Shown: piece after piece, positions 12,391 to 23,879 of the stretch | Position numbering within the stretch: position 1 is the stretch's first letter | How the letters are laid out: each line of letters begins with the position of its first letter | DNA from: Camillea tinctor | Taxonomy: Eukaryota > Ascomycota > Sordariomycetes > Xylariales > Xylariaceae | Direction of reading: 5' to 3' | Length of the DNA stretch: 64,000 nucleotides | Assembly (NCBI GenBank): GCA_022578605.1 | Contig: MU394055.1 | Coordinates: 376,902-440,901, forward strand | Made by a program: the position numbers and the translations under genes | The notes under the pieces: generated by a model | What the model was told of the DNA's origin: nothing | Seen by the model: the letters and a program-made list of their open reading frames with translations, nothing else | Databases searched by the model: none

Positions 12391-14589
12391 ATGAGTACTC
12401 GGACTGTCCCATGGGGGACGCCTGGACTTCTGCGGTTGCCTTACGAAATAATGCTTTCTGTTGTCATGAGTTTAGATATAGAGGACATATTTTGTCTATC
12501 GTTGTCCTGTCGCCATTTACGGTACCTGGTCGAGGAAGAAAGGTTTTGCAAGGCAACTGTCATGGTGAGTGACCCCAAGTCTGACTCTGAGTCTGACATG
12601 CTCAGAGGAGCGGGGGGGGGGTAGTGGGGTGACTATCGTGACCGGCCATCTGCTAACAAGACTACGAAGGCAAAAGCCTCTTTCACAGTTGAGGCCCAAG
12701 ATGCACTGCGGGATGGCGGTTATCCGCGAGCCCTTCGTCGGCTGGCGAAGCGATATTGTGCTCTCTCACAGGCCTCTCCCTATGTCGTAGGTGAACTTGG
12801 CCTCGCCGACTCTTTCATATTCGTTGGCGGCATACTGTGTTACATTCTTGAGGCGCGACCGAAGCGTTGGCTAAGGATTCTTGACCTCCGAGGCCCAGCT
12901 GACATGGAGCTCGTGATCAATATCCCAAGCCTGGTCAGTGAGGCCGTGCCACGAGCGTCGAAATCCCGCAAGTACAGATTTAAGGTCCTCTATCACGCTA
13001 ATGGGATCACGTCTTGCTTATTCTCTTTTTCTATGTCTGAGCCGGAAAATTGGCTCCTGATCTTCAATGCCCGGGAACAACAAATCATAGAAAAGGTCTT
13101 ACTGGATTCTACAGCTAAGATATTCGTACGAAACACTCAACATTATTTATATTATGGCACCCACTCAGAAGACGGCGCCGACGGACATCGAAAATGGGTC
13201 ATCAGTGGCTTTGATATTCGTAATCGTCGGTGGTTTCCTAACAAAGTTCATTTGTCCAATATAGTCGGGTACGACATCGGCTATAATGTCTGTTTCGAAA
13301 TAATCAACAATTACTTTTATGGCGTATCAAACCGGACTGCCTTCGAGCTGGAGGAATTCAATTGGACGTCTTACTATTTTTGTTTTCGGTTTCCCCTTGA
13401 TGATCCACACCCTAGGAATGTACAAGAGATAGATCGACACGACAGCTGGAGAAGAAAGCATTCCGAGGGGCCTATCGACGACAGGTGGGGGTTTATGTCT
13501 TTAGAGCAAGACGAAGCTTCTGGAATAATCAAGATCATTGAGTCTAGGAGAGAATGGCTTAACGGCGGGAGCGTTAGTCGTCGTACGTACTATACTAAAA
13601 AAGTATACTTTAACGATGATCTGTCCCAGCAGCAGGCCATCTCCCGGCCGGCTGACCAAGTCGCTTTGCAAACAGGAGGTTATGCATCGGAAGATGATGA
13701 TGAAGAATCGCCCGCCTCCAGCAGGCCAGACGGTGAGGCCGATGATCCGACGCCGCAATTACGTTCGCCCCATGATGTGCATCCAGACGAGAGCTCAGAA
13801 ACCTCATTAATTGCACGGGGCCAAATACACCTGTGTTCATATAGCAGCTGTTGTCAAACGTTCCTCGACTTAGTTAATGATGCACCTAAGGATGAATCTA
13901 ACACCCAATGTCTACGGTTGAGGACCGGGCATAGGAGATTGAAGTCTGTGGAGGGGTCAGCAGTAGACTCGTCGCCATCCGACGACGAGCTGACTATTGA
14001 CAACAAGATCAGGCAAACTTATCGACCCAATGAGATACATACATGGCCTAAAATACAATGCCCATCAGAGCCTGATTTAGGCCTGGGTGAAGTTTATCAG
14101 CTTCTAAATCCGCCCAACCACGTAGGCTATGTAAACGCGATGCGCGATGAGCGTTCGATGATCTACGCCTCTGGAGAGGATTCTAAGAAACTGAAAACAT
14201 TGATATACCTGAGTTTCGACCCAGCCACGAAGCTCTCAGGAATGTCTCATAAGCGGATGGAACTAGGCCTCGGTCAGCTTGACGGGAGTGTATCTCCAAA
14301 GAAGCAAGAAGAAGGGCCAGGGGTACGTGCAAAAGCATGTATGAACAATACAACTACAGGAAAGGCTCAACACATTAGTGTTAGCGATAAACCAAAGGAA
14401 CCTGTCATCATCGGCAGCCCCCAAAGTCAGTTACCACCAAATTCTCAAGGTGGCTCTTTTACGGATAATCAATTAAGGCAGACTTTACCCAACCCTGGAG
14501 GAGGAGCAGGTTGGGTGTCAGTCCAGAAAGCCATGCATCACGATATGCGAGGGAAGTTTGGCTTTGCCATCCCTACGTCGGCGGGCTAA
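12391..14589 (+). CDS. F-box domain protein, about 697 residues
   Basis: Exon 1 is 12391-12564. The intron has a GTGAGT donor; the acceptor is most likely at 12669 with a CTAAC branch site 12 nt before it (an AG at 12660 is also in phase). Exon 2 runs to a TAA ending at 14589. Residues 13-57 form a clear F-box: LLRLPYEIMLSVVMSLDIED, then FCLSLSCRHLRYLV and the E-E-E-RFCK end. F-box proteins dock substrates to SCF ubiquitin ligases through Skp1. The following 250-300 residues look folded but match no repeat I know (no WD40 or LRR). From about residue 390 the chain turns acidic and disordered (YASEDDDEESPASSR) and stays low-complexity to the end. The gene stands alone in a gene-poor block, as lineage-specific F-box genes often do. 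The substrate is unknown. Confidence 0.75.
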
Positions 14590-16553
14590 AATATTAAAAA
14601 ACAACAACATACTTATCTATGTCTCGGCGACATGCTTTTCGTTATTAAATGGGTTGCATTCAACATGGTACTTATTATATTGAGGCTTGAAATACGTAAA
14701 CCATCATCATAACAGCTGGAGAAATGGCAACACGGGATATTGGGCAATTTTTTAACTCCTTGCCTTTATATCTCTGGCCCCCTCCCTAAAACACCAACAG
14801 GTTTGAAGCCTGTTGCTATCCGCCTCCAAGTAGGGGTAACTACCTAGGTAGGCAACATATCAGGAGAGTGAACTCTAAGCCGCCACCACCACATCGTTAT
14901 CTCATGCTGTGCTCTCACTTGGCTGGCTGTGGGAATCTGCTCGTTGGTCCTAAGTGCATTAAATGTACTTGAGGGCTGTTGGGGGCTATGTCGGCTGGGT
15001 AACCCTGGTATGTCTGTATGTATGTGATATCGCCCGGCTTGTGTGAAAGAAATATTTTAGCTAAACGATAGAATACTAAATGCATAAGATATAGGTACAT
15101 GATGGGACCTGGTCCACTTATTTGCCGAACCTTAGTTGTGAAGATCATATTTTGTATAATCTATAACAGGACAAGAGAGACTAGCATGTTAGGACAACCC
15201 CAAACAGATTACTTTCCTTAACTAGCATAGTTTGGCCAAACCCCTCTTACCATGCTAGCTGAACTTTTTACATGTAATAGACTGAGATATATAATAGCAT
15301 GAGCGGGTTCATATGACGGAACTAGAGATAGCTTGTCAGCTCACATTCGGGGGAGGGGGAGACAACTATGTTCCCGAGGACAGCACATAACCCAAAAGTA
15401 CAGAAATATCCAGAACTAATAGAAGCAGAGTTGCCCGTCCCCCTACAGCGGGAAAGACCGAGGCTCTACCCCATCGGACAGTAACAAGATACGAATTCTT
15501 CATATTTGTATACTCTTGGTTACATCCGCCATTGGACAGAATGTGACGAGAGGCGGCGATGCTGGCAACCGGGATGCCCAGCAACTCCGGTCTTTTCCCC
15601 ACCGCAGCCGACATATTGTCAGTTCGAGCTCGAACTCAAGCTCAAAACGTGTCCATGGCAACCCCTACTATACCTGTACTAGCTAACTTCAAACTAGGAA
15701 CCAAGCCAAATGGCTGTGAAACCCAGAATACACGGGCAATGCCGTAGCCCGTAGTAGACGAGGGAGCTCGTCTGCTCAGGGGTTCTAGACCGGTTCCTCC
15801 CGTTCTGACAGTGCCTTTCGATACTGCTGTCATCTTGGTTCTGCGTTACGGTGCCATCCCGTAGCCGGCGTGATAATGAGAGGGGGAATAGCACGGGAAG
15901 GCCCCCCTTTCGACCGCCTTTCTGCATGTCATGTATGACGTTACGGAGGCTGACAACCTCGGGGATAGCACTAATTTGTCGCTTGCATACTCGATGTACC
16001 TATGGGAGTTCCCGGGATGAAGATCGTGTCAAATTCAGATCACGCCTCCCGGAACAGTCTCCTCCGGGGCTCCTAAGTCACCAAAGTCACCAAACATCCC
16101 CAAAAGTGCATAGATAGACGTTAGGAGAGCAGCTGAAAATGCAACTATAAGGCTATCTATCTAGTTGCACAGGCACGTGTCCTGCTCAGAGACTCCTAGA
16201 GCCTCCCCCCTTTTTTCTTCTCATTCCTCCTATGCTTGGCTTCCCAAGTGCCGCTTGGCGATCCACGTAGGTTATACGGACTAAGGAGAAACCCAATCAA
16301 TTCTATTCTGGTCCTATTTTTTTTTCTAGCTAACGCTAACGAACGCCAATGCCTTCCTGCCCCGATATCCATCCGCCTTATTATATGCCGTTTCGTGCTA
16401 TGCAATATTATACGCTGAGAAAAGGCCGTATACTGACCAAAGAAATCCCCTAACCCAGACACTTGCTTAAGTGGCAGGGTCCAAAAAAAAAGAATGGGAG
16501 AAGAAAATGCTTCCCTTTCTCTCCCCATCAACCCAAGTTACAAAGTGTCAGCT
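14590..16553. other. Intergenic, 2.0 kb
   Basis: No gene is supported. There is a perfect 12-bp palindrome CTACCTAGGTAG at 14840-14851 and a small hairpin (7-bp stem AGACGAG/CTCGTCT) near 15757-15774. Short open frames on both strands around 15.6-16.5 kb lack recognisable motifs or splice-linked partners. Confidence 0.45.
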
Positions 16554-16993
16554 TCATCGTCTCTCTCCGTGATGGCCGCCGCCACCATGGTGGCCCCCCT
16601 TGGAGGAGCTGTTACCCGTGTTGTCGTGGTGAGCTCCTTGACGACCTGAAGCCCACTGTAATAATGGGAGTCAGTAATTGCCAATTTGGGTAATTCTTTT
16701 ACTCTCGTGGCCGTCGTCTCGGGAGTCAAAACTCGTACGAATTCATACGCTTAGCTATGATAGGCAATTTTGACTTTCGGACCGGACCAAGACAGGCCAA
16801 GAGAAAGAAATCAACGACTCCAAAGATTACTCACTGATCCAGTACCCTCCTTCTCAGGACCCCCGGGATCGCCTTCCTGATGTTCTCGTTCTGTCCATCT
16901 GTAGACGACTTCATATTCGACGTTGTCATTGTTATTATCGTTGTTGCTGCTCCCATCACCGCCGCCACCAGTATTGACATTGTTTGAGGACAT
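16554..16993 (-). CDS. Small Gly/His/Asn-rich protein, 86 residues, function unknown
   Basis: Exon 1 is 16993-16835 and exon 2 is 16655-16554 on the minus strand. The intron has a GTGAGT donor, an ACTGAC branch-like element and an ATTACAG acceptor, phase 0, and the joined frame ends at a TGA. The N-terminus is Asn/Gly-rich. A central charged core (VEYEVVYRWTEREHQEGD, then GGPEKEGTGS) is followed by an exon 2 tail with His-His pairs and Gly runs (GGHHGGGGHHGERR). There is no signal peptide, membrane segment or catalytic motif. The structured core VVYRWTER and the proper intron argue that it is real. His pairs could bind metal, which is speculation. I recall no named family. Confidence 0.55.
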
Positions 16994-19900
16994 TGTGAGA
17001 GAGGGGCACGCAGAGAGGGGGGGGAGGACGGGAGAAAGAGGAAGAGAGATATCGTTGTCGTAAATCGATTGCGGATAGAAAACCAGCGGTTTGGTTCTTG
17101 TGTATGCTGTTGATGTTGCTGGTGCACCACTCGCGTACTTGCTTTCTTTAGTGAGGAGATCCTCCTTTGAAGGCCGTGCTCAATTAAATAGGTCTCTTTT
17201 TTTAAGCCAGACCCCCTAAGGTCCCGCAGTCATTCTGGTGATGGTGTTACGGTGCTGAGGTATCATTGCTTATCCTTTATTGATTCGCGAATAATGCATA
17301 GGGAATCCCTCTTCGGCATTGAGCCATACTTACCATTGAAACCTGGGCGATGGCAAACTCGACGGCTCATTGGCAATCAATCTACCTATACCGAGCCTCG
17401 TTGTATGGATCATATAGCGGAGATTGCCCTAAACTACGAAATTATCCCAAGGGAGCTAACCGAAAGGAAAGCCCTTCACTCACTCATATCAAAGAGTTGA
17501 GTTGACTTCAAAAGATTCGTTAATTTAGGTTTCACCATCAATTTCGTTCGAACGCAATATTTCCATTTAGGATAGTTACTAAATTATGCCAGGCTATCTT
17601 CGTTATAATACAATAGCTATTAGGTCCTCTTCGAGACCGTAATTCTATACGGTGTTTCCACATCAAGATTTCTCACACAACATCTGCTTTAGATTGTGTT
17701 TAGAGGCCCCGGGGAGTTGGCATGGTCACTCTCGAATCTTCAATTTAGCATCGTCTTTTTGGGACACCCATTCGAAGATACAGTCTCCCTCTCATTCCTC
17801 AAAAATTTCTAAAGCTAGCATAAAATCTGCAGCTAATTAGAAACTTAGGAGACTCAAAGTACTATTTATACTCCCCTACCTGAGGGTGATGAGTTTAAGA
17901 ACTCTTCGGAGACTCAGCAAGCTGGCTATTTGAGAGAGAATTAGAGATAGACTGTCTAACTAATATATTACGAGGAATGAATTAAAGACCGCTAAGAAGC
18001 AACATAGGTATATCGAACGATTTCCTGTCCACATCTCGCTACTTTATTGCGCACCTGTTCAAAGACCCCCTTTTTGATAATATTGGGTGACCCCACTCTT
18101 TCAGATTTAGAAATGAGTGCAAAGGACACCCCCCCCTTTTCCATAAAGACCAAATATGAAAATACACTAAGTCTACCTATTCGTGCGGGAATAGATATCT
18201 AGATCCTAGCTGGTACAACTGTGATATACTATTTAGCTTATAAATGGTATATTGGAAGCTAGAAGTGGGATGCACGCTACGAAATGCATTATGCTAACTG
18301 AACTGGCCATTTCTCCTTTGATATGCTACAACATGCAGTCTCGAACATTGTTTTTTTGTTCACGGGACATGCAGATATGCACCAAATCCAGTGTGGCGTA
18401 TTGGAATCTAGCTTGCCCATAAGACTTCAAAACACGATTTCTGCCTGTCACGTTTCCCAGACCCATGGTTCAGGTACATACATGGCTCTTCACCCCGGAA
18501 AGGCGAAGGATCAGAGCCAGGCACCCCAACCCGGCAAATAAGCCCTAAATGACGGAATAGGCAGCGTGTCGTGTCGATTCCATTGTCGTGGATACACTGC
18601 ATGGCTTGGCAGAACGTCAAATCCGTCGTCTCAAAATTCCCATCCCGTCCCGTCGCTGAGATGGGGAATTTAAACCGAATGGCATCGGCAGAAAATACTT
18701 CTACTCGGCTAATCTAGCCCAGCACGTGGCCGTTTGTAGAGCCTCACTACCGCCCTTGTTTGTGCTGCGTCGACGTGGTATTTAGCAAGTTGTTGGACCA
18801 TCCTTTCAGCATTCCTCCATAGTTTTAAGCGCCAACACTATTTCTTATATTAAAAATAGCTGTGGTCAACCTTTGGTTGGATCCCTCTTCCTTCACTGTA
18901 CGGGCTTTGGATCATCAGCTGAGATATTTACCCAATGTGGACATCCTCATAGTAGCTCAATTACAACTGCCCACACACCATGGGACTCCAAGTCAGGATG
19001 GTCAAGTAGTGTACACTACATTGAAAGAAAAAAAATTGAAAGCATGTTCTAGCTCAGAACAGGAGATTTCCTTCTGTCCGAGTGTGAAACAAGAGAGAGC
19101 TTCAAACTTCTTGCGATTCAGGGCTGAAGCAAGTATTTCCTAAACGCTAGGACCTGTCGATCTTGACGCTCGCACATAAAAAACGAACCCCTGCTGCTGC
19201 CAATACCCCATCTTTCAAAATTGTTATCGTCTATCATTCCACCAGACGAATCGACATTACAATGTTTCCCAGGTGTTCCTTTGACTTGAATTTGCGAGTT
19301 TGGTCTGTGCAAGGACATGCGACCTAGGATTGGAGCAAGGCAATAAAGTGCGATGAAATAAAACATAGAGGAACGTGGGTTTAAGACGGGGGGTGCGAGC
19401 GAGATAAAGAAGCTGTTCGTCCTAACTACATAAACACTGCTATGTGGCGCGCGGGTTGTATTTGGCTAAATATATCGAATGATTTTCACCACGTAGCAAA
19501 TCAGGAGTCGTCTTGACCGACAGACCGGAGTTCGTTTCCAGCTGTATGGAGCAACAGTGATGAAACTGATATCACCACATGCTTGGAGGAGTGATGCGTG
19601 CAGGGGTGAAACTGACAAGCCAGATCCAATCGGCTTGGCATATGATGAAAGGATCCGAGCATGATCTGCGACCTATCAAAGGCAGTGGGGCTCGTATCCA
19701 TTCCCAAACCCCTAACAAGGGTCTAGAACACGATCCTGCATAGAGGCAGTCACAACAGCTAAATATCCTACAAATATCTCACATATCTAGTGAAGTGCCG
19801 AAGATGGGGATTGTAGGTGGTAGTATAGACGAGAGCCGACAGGTAAAAAACTCATGAGGAGAAATCAAAACCTCTCCTGACTTGTCTGCTAATCGGATAT

Positions 19901-20204
19901 GCTGCAGCCTCGAAATTCCTTCAAAGCATTTCCCCATAAAGGATTTACACTATTGGGTGGTCCTAGGTCGATCGTGAGCCTAATCCTCAATCCACCATCG
20001 ATCGAGCTAATAGAGTAGCAACTGACGTCAAAAGCAGAGACGGGGTGGGAAGACACTTAACGGCGCGCTGGGCCTACTTGTGAATGTCGTCTGGGCGTAT
20101 GTGACCTCCCATAGACACATTGGCTTTATTATAGATGAACCAGTATTAAGTGTACAAGTGTAATCCAGAAGCTGCGCCCTACGCCAGGTATTCCTTACAC
20201 CATC
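16994..20204. other. Gene-poor stretch, 3.2 kb
   Basis: No gene is supported. It holds the promoter side of the small Gly/His-rich gene (left) and of the GH43 gene (right). Short open frames at 17252-17500, 18862-19143 and 19118-19366 have no family features. Composition around 17.5-18.3 kb is somewhat AT-rich. Confidence 0.45.
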
Positions 20205-21658
20205 ATGATACCCGATGCCGAAGGCCCTTCAACCTCTAAGGGGGGCAAACGACAATGTACAAAGAAGCGATTTATCCGTTTATATCTGCCAATATTAGCC
20301 ATATTGATGTGAGTGTTTATGGTTTGTCGCACCTCGAACAGTAACAGTTGGAGACGCCTTCATATATCTCCTTGCCGCTGTCAAACATTAGACCCTGACA
20401 TTCAACCCGACCTTGCGTTTACTGGCCTAATGCTGATTCCTAATAGACTTATAGTCTTTGTGGTGACCCTGACCGTGAGTCTCACGAAGAAAGGCGCAGG
20501 GCCACCGACTGGATCGGGCTCAAACCCGACAACGGGTTCAGGAAAAGGAGGATGGCCGAACCCAGAACCCATGAATGGGACGATACCGAACAATGACCGC
20601 CCGTTGACTCTAGATCCAACGATGATACGACGCGCTAGCGATAACAAGTTATTCCTGTATACCACAGCCAAGAATGGCAGCGTCTGGACATCCGATTCTC
20701 TGTACGGCCCCTGGACGCACGCAGGAAGCGCCGAACTTCCGGAGAGGGGAGGAGCTCCCTCGATCCATATGATCAACGATACATATTATATGTATTACAA
20801 CAACCACGAGTTCAATTATAGGACACTGGGTGTCAAGAACAAGCAGGCACAGACTCGCTATCACGGCGCCTGTCTTCTCGTTGCCTCTTCGAAGACACTG
20901 GAACCAGGTAGCTGGGAGCAGCACGGGCGGCTCGAAATCGACTGGGCGATGAAATACAATATCCTCGACGGCGCTCTCATAACTGTAGAGGAGAACGATA
21001 CTACGCGGCACTTGCTATCATTCGGGTCGTATCAACAAGGTATATTCCAGCTGCCCCTCGCCAATCCGCCGACACAGCTAGCAGATGGCGCCATGGACAG
21101 GTTGACCCATCTCGCCAACAACCAGTCCATAGCCCCGGTCAACGGTCCGACTGAAGCAAGTTACATATTCAAGTGGCAGGACTACTTCTACCTGTTCTTC
21201 TCGTCGGGCCATTGCTGTATAAATCGTGAAAAAGCCTGGACTGATGTGGGTGATGTGTATAAGGTCATGGTTTGCCGCTCGAAGGAACCGCGTACAGGCT
21301 ACGTTGACGACCAAGGCAGAGACTGTGTGAACCAGAGTGGCGGGAAAGAGATACTAGTCTCCCATGATGGAATATGGGCGCCCGGCGGCCAGGGTGTGAT
21401 GCTAGACGAGGAGGCTGGGGGTCCCATCATGTATTATCACTATGGTAAGCTCAGAGTTTTCCTCTTACCCCCTTTCACCTACCCCCCCCTTTTTTTTTTC
21501 AGTCTTACCCCTTTACATGTGTCCATGAAGAGGAACCAACAAGCTAACGTCTCATCGAAACAGTACCGTATGATGAGGAAACCAACACACCAGCGATGGC
21601 ATATCAGTTTGGGTGGAACAAGCTTGATTTCAGTTCTGGTTGGCCCGTCGTGGTTTGA
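20205..21658 (+). CDS. GH43 arabinan endo-1,5-alpha-L-arabinosidase-like enzyme with an N-terminal membrane anchor
   Basis: Exons are 20205-20308, 20447-21444 and 21564-21658 (398 residues). Donors are GTGAGT and GTAAGC; acceptors are CCTAATAG and AAACAG. GH43 is a five-bladed beta-propeller that cleaves arabinose-containing polysaccharides by inversion. The three catalytic acids are visible: D91 (general base, LTLDPTMIRR), D209 (pKa modulator, NILDGALI) and E271 (general acid, GPTEASYIFK). The C-terminus AYQFGWNKLDFSSGWPVVV is typical of fungal arabinanases. Unusually, the N-terminus is basic (SKGGKRQCTKKRFIR). A single long hydrophobic segment follows at about 25-46, then a Gly/Ser/Pro linker. 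This fits a type II anchor, not a cleaved signal peptide. Intron 1 splits that segment. The substrate specificity (arabinan rather than xylan) is an inference from similarity. Confidence 0.85.
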
Positions 21659-22603
21659 TGGGCTGATATACCGAGTAATGTGGCATGATAATCTGTCATT
21701 TTGGATTGATTTTTAGCGAGGCGTTCCGGTGGCCGATCAACAGAATAGACCGATGTCTTTAAGAAGGGAAAGGTATAGTGTATTATTATAACCTAGAAAT
21801 GTCTCAACACTGCGGGGATGGATGACGAGAGACGAGAGACGAGAGATGAGAGCATTTATTAGAAATAGGAAAGGGGGAAGATTAAGTACTAAGTACCTAC
21901 CTAATGTTATAATTTTATACCGTAATTGCACATACATATATGTCTTCGGTGACATCAGTTGTGTTACCCAAGCTGAGGTTTGGCGGTGCCTACACAAACG
22001 TTGCTGATCCCGACAGGATGGGTGGGAAACATCATACTACAAGACCCCTAATAAGTACCCCAAGGCCCCCAAGACCCCGAAAACCCCAGAGCAGGTAGGC
22101 GGCGGTACTTAGGTGTCCATCGAACGTTAGTGGGGTAGCAGGCTGGCGAGTTCCCCTATTAATGCACGTCCCTCGGCCCTTGTGTCCCCAACATTCGAAA
22201 TGATTGGGCCAAGATCCCCAATTGGATCCTGTAAAGCACTTGTAACCCACTTAGCGTACCCCTCAGGTGGCCAGATGTACAATACAGATGTACAATACAG
22301 ATGCAGTGAGAGAGAACTACCTAACCTAATAAATCTTCACCGCAGTTAGAAAGTTGTAACTTACATACATACTTTGCAACACAACAACATACACTAAGGT
22401 CATTCGTTTTCTTTTCAACATTCTCAATGTGGTCCTGAAACCCTCTCAATTGTTCTCATAACAATTATCAACCTCTTATAGAGGTCGATACGAAAAAAAA
22501 GAAAAAAAAGAAAAGGAAGAAACTCTGAAGAAAGAGAGAAGGACTTAGATAATAAAAAAAAGGAGAAAGGAGAAACGGGAAAAGAATAAAAGAAGCAATA
22601 ATC
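21659..22603. other. Intergenic between GH43 and desaturase genes
   Basis: This is 3' UTR of the GH43 gene, then promoter of the desaturase gene. It holds short tandem repeats: GAGACGAG-like units at about 21828-21848 and a 13-bp unit AGATGTACAATAC in two copies at 22273-22298. An A-rich, purine-rich leader at 22490-22600 precedes the desaturase ATG. No gene is seen. Confidence 0.55.
22273..22303. repeat. 13-bp tandem repeat, about 2.4 copies
   Basis: The unit AGATGTACAATAC occurs twice, followed by AGATG, in the promoter region of the desaturase gene. Confidence 0.85.
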
Positions 22604-23879
22604 ATGGCACCCCCATCCTCAGCTTCGACCGTCACGAGCGTCCCGAAACCGGCCAACGAGAAGACAATTCGTGTAAATGCCAAAGGAGGAAAATCTAAAG
22701 CCGCAGATGCTCAAGAGAAAGATGAATCGAAACGTGATCCTATCGAGACAAAATATAAGGATTTCTTCTGGACTTATACGGAGGAACCACATCGGACAAG
22801 ACGTCTCGCCATCATCAAAGCACACCCTGAGGTGAGGAACTAAACCACAGATATATAACATCCATCTGTTACAAGTTGGCTAACCTCTCCCCTTCTCTAA
22901 CTACCAGGTAACCAAGCTCTGCGGCCCCGAACCCCTTACCAAGTACGTCGTGCTCCTCGTCGTCGGCATCCAGATCCTGTGTGCCTACGTGCTCCGATCG
23001 ACGCCCTTCTTCTCCTGGTCCTTCTGGGGTCTCGCCTACGTCGTTGGCGCCACGGCGAACCAGAACCTGTTCCTCGCCATCCACGAGATCAGCCACAACC
23101 TGGCCTTCCGGTCGCCGACCGCCAACCGGCTCTTCGCCATCGTCGCGAACCTGCCCATCGGCATCCCCTACAGCGCCTCCTTCCGGCCTTACCACCTGAC
23201 CCACCACAAGTCCCTCGGCGTCGATGGCCTGGACACGGATCTGCCCACCGCCCTCGAGGCCGCCTTCCTCGACTCCATCCTCGGCAAGGCCTTCTTCTGC
23301 ACCTTCCAGATCCTCTTCTACGCGCTGCGGCCCATGGTCGTGTACCGCGTGCCCTTCACCTGGGTGTCGGCGCTCAACGTGGCGGTGCAGTTCGCCTTCG
23401 ACTTCGTGCTGGTCAAGATGCTGGGCCCGCAAGCCGTGCTCTACCTCCTCCTGTCGTCCTTCCTGGCGGGCAGCCTGCACCCGCTGGCGGGGCACTTCAT
23501 CGCGGAGCACTACGTGTACGAGACGGTGACGCCGGCGCAGGCCGACCCGGACAACCGCGTGCCCGTGCCCGAGACCTTCTCGTACTACGGCCCGCTCAAC
23601 ATCCTGACCTACAACGTCGGCCTGCACAACGAGCACCACGACTTCCCCGCCGTGCCCTGGACCCGCCTGCACAAGCTCAACGCCATCGCCGGCGAGTTCT
23701 ACGACGGCCTCCCCCAACACCGCTCCTGGACCTACGTCCTCTGGCGCTTCATCTTCGACGACACCGTCGGCATCAAGTGCCGCGTCAAGCGCCGCGAGGG
23801 CGGCCGCCTCGTCGGCGGGAAGCAGCCGGCTGCCGTGGCTAAGGTCGCTGACTGGAAGGACACTGAGCTGGAATCTTGA
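22604..23879 (+). CDS. Sphingolipid delta-4 desaturase (dihydroceramide desaturase)
   Basis: Exons are 22604-22831 and 22908-23879 (399 residues; donor GTGAGG, acceptor CTACCAG, phase 0). It introduces the delta-4 double bond into dihydroceramide in the ER, a step towards fungal glucosylceramide. The N-terminal sphingolipid desaturase domain is visible at about residues 45-90 (PIETKYKDFFWTYTEEPHR). The three di-iron histidine boxes are HEISHN (135-140), HLTHH (172-176) and HNEHHDF (316-322), with membrane segments between. This arrangement and length match the DES1/DEGS family rather than acyl-CoA desaturases; there is no cytochrome b5 domain. Exon 2 is strongly GC-rich at third codon positions. 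Confidence 0.95.

Noticed and set aside
15757..15795. GGTTCTAGACC B-box-like element next to a hairpin
   Set aside because: T-stem does not pair beyond two bases; likely chance.
22869..23720. 283-codon minus-strand frame opposite the desaturase
   Set aside because: Antisense of GC3-rich coding DNA; the sense strand has all three histidine boxes.
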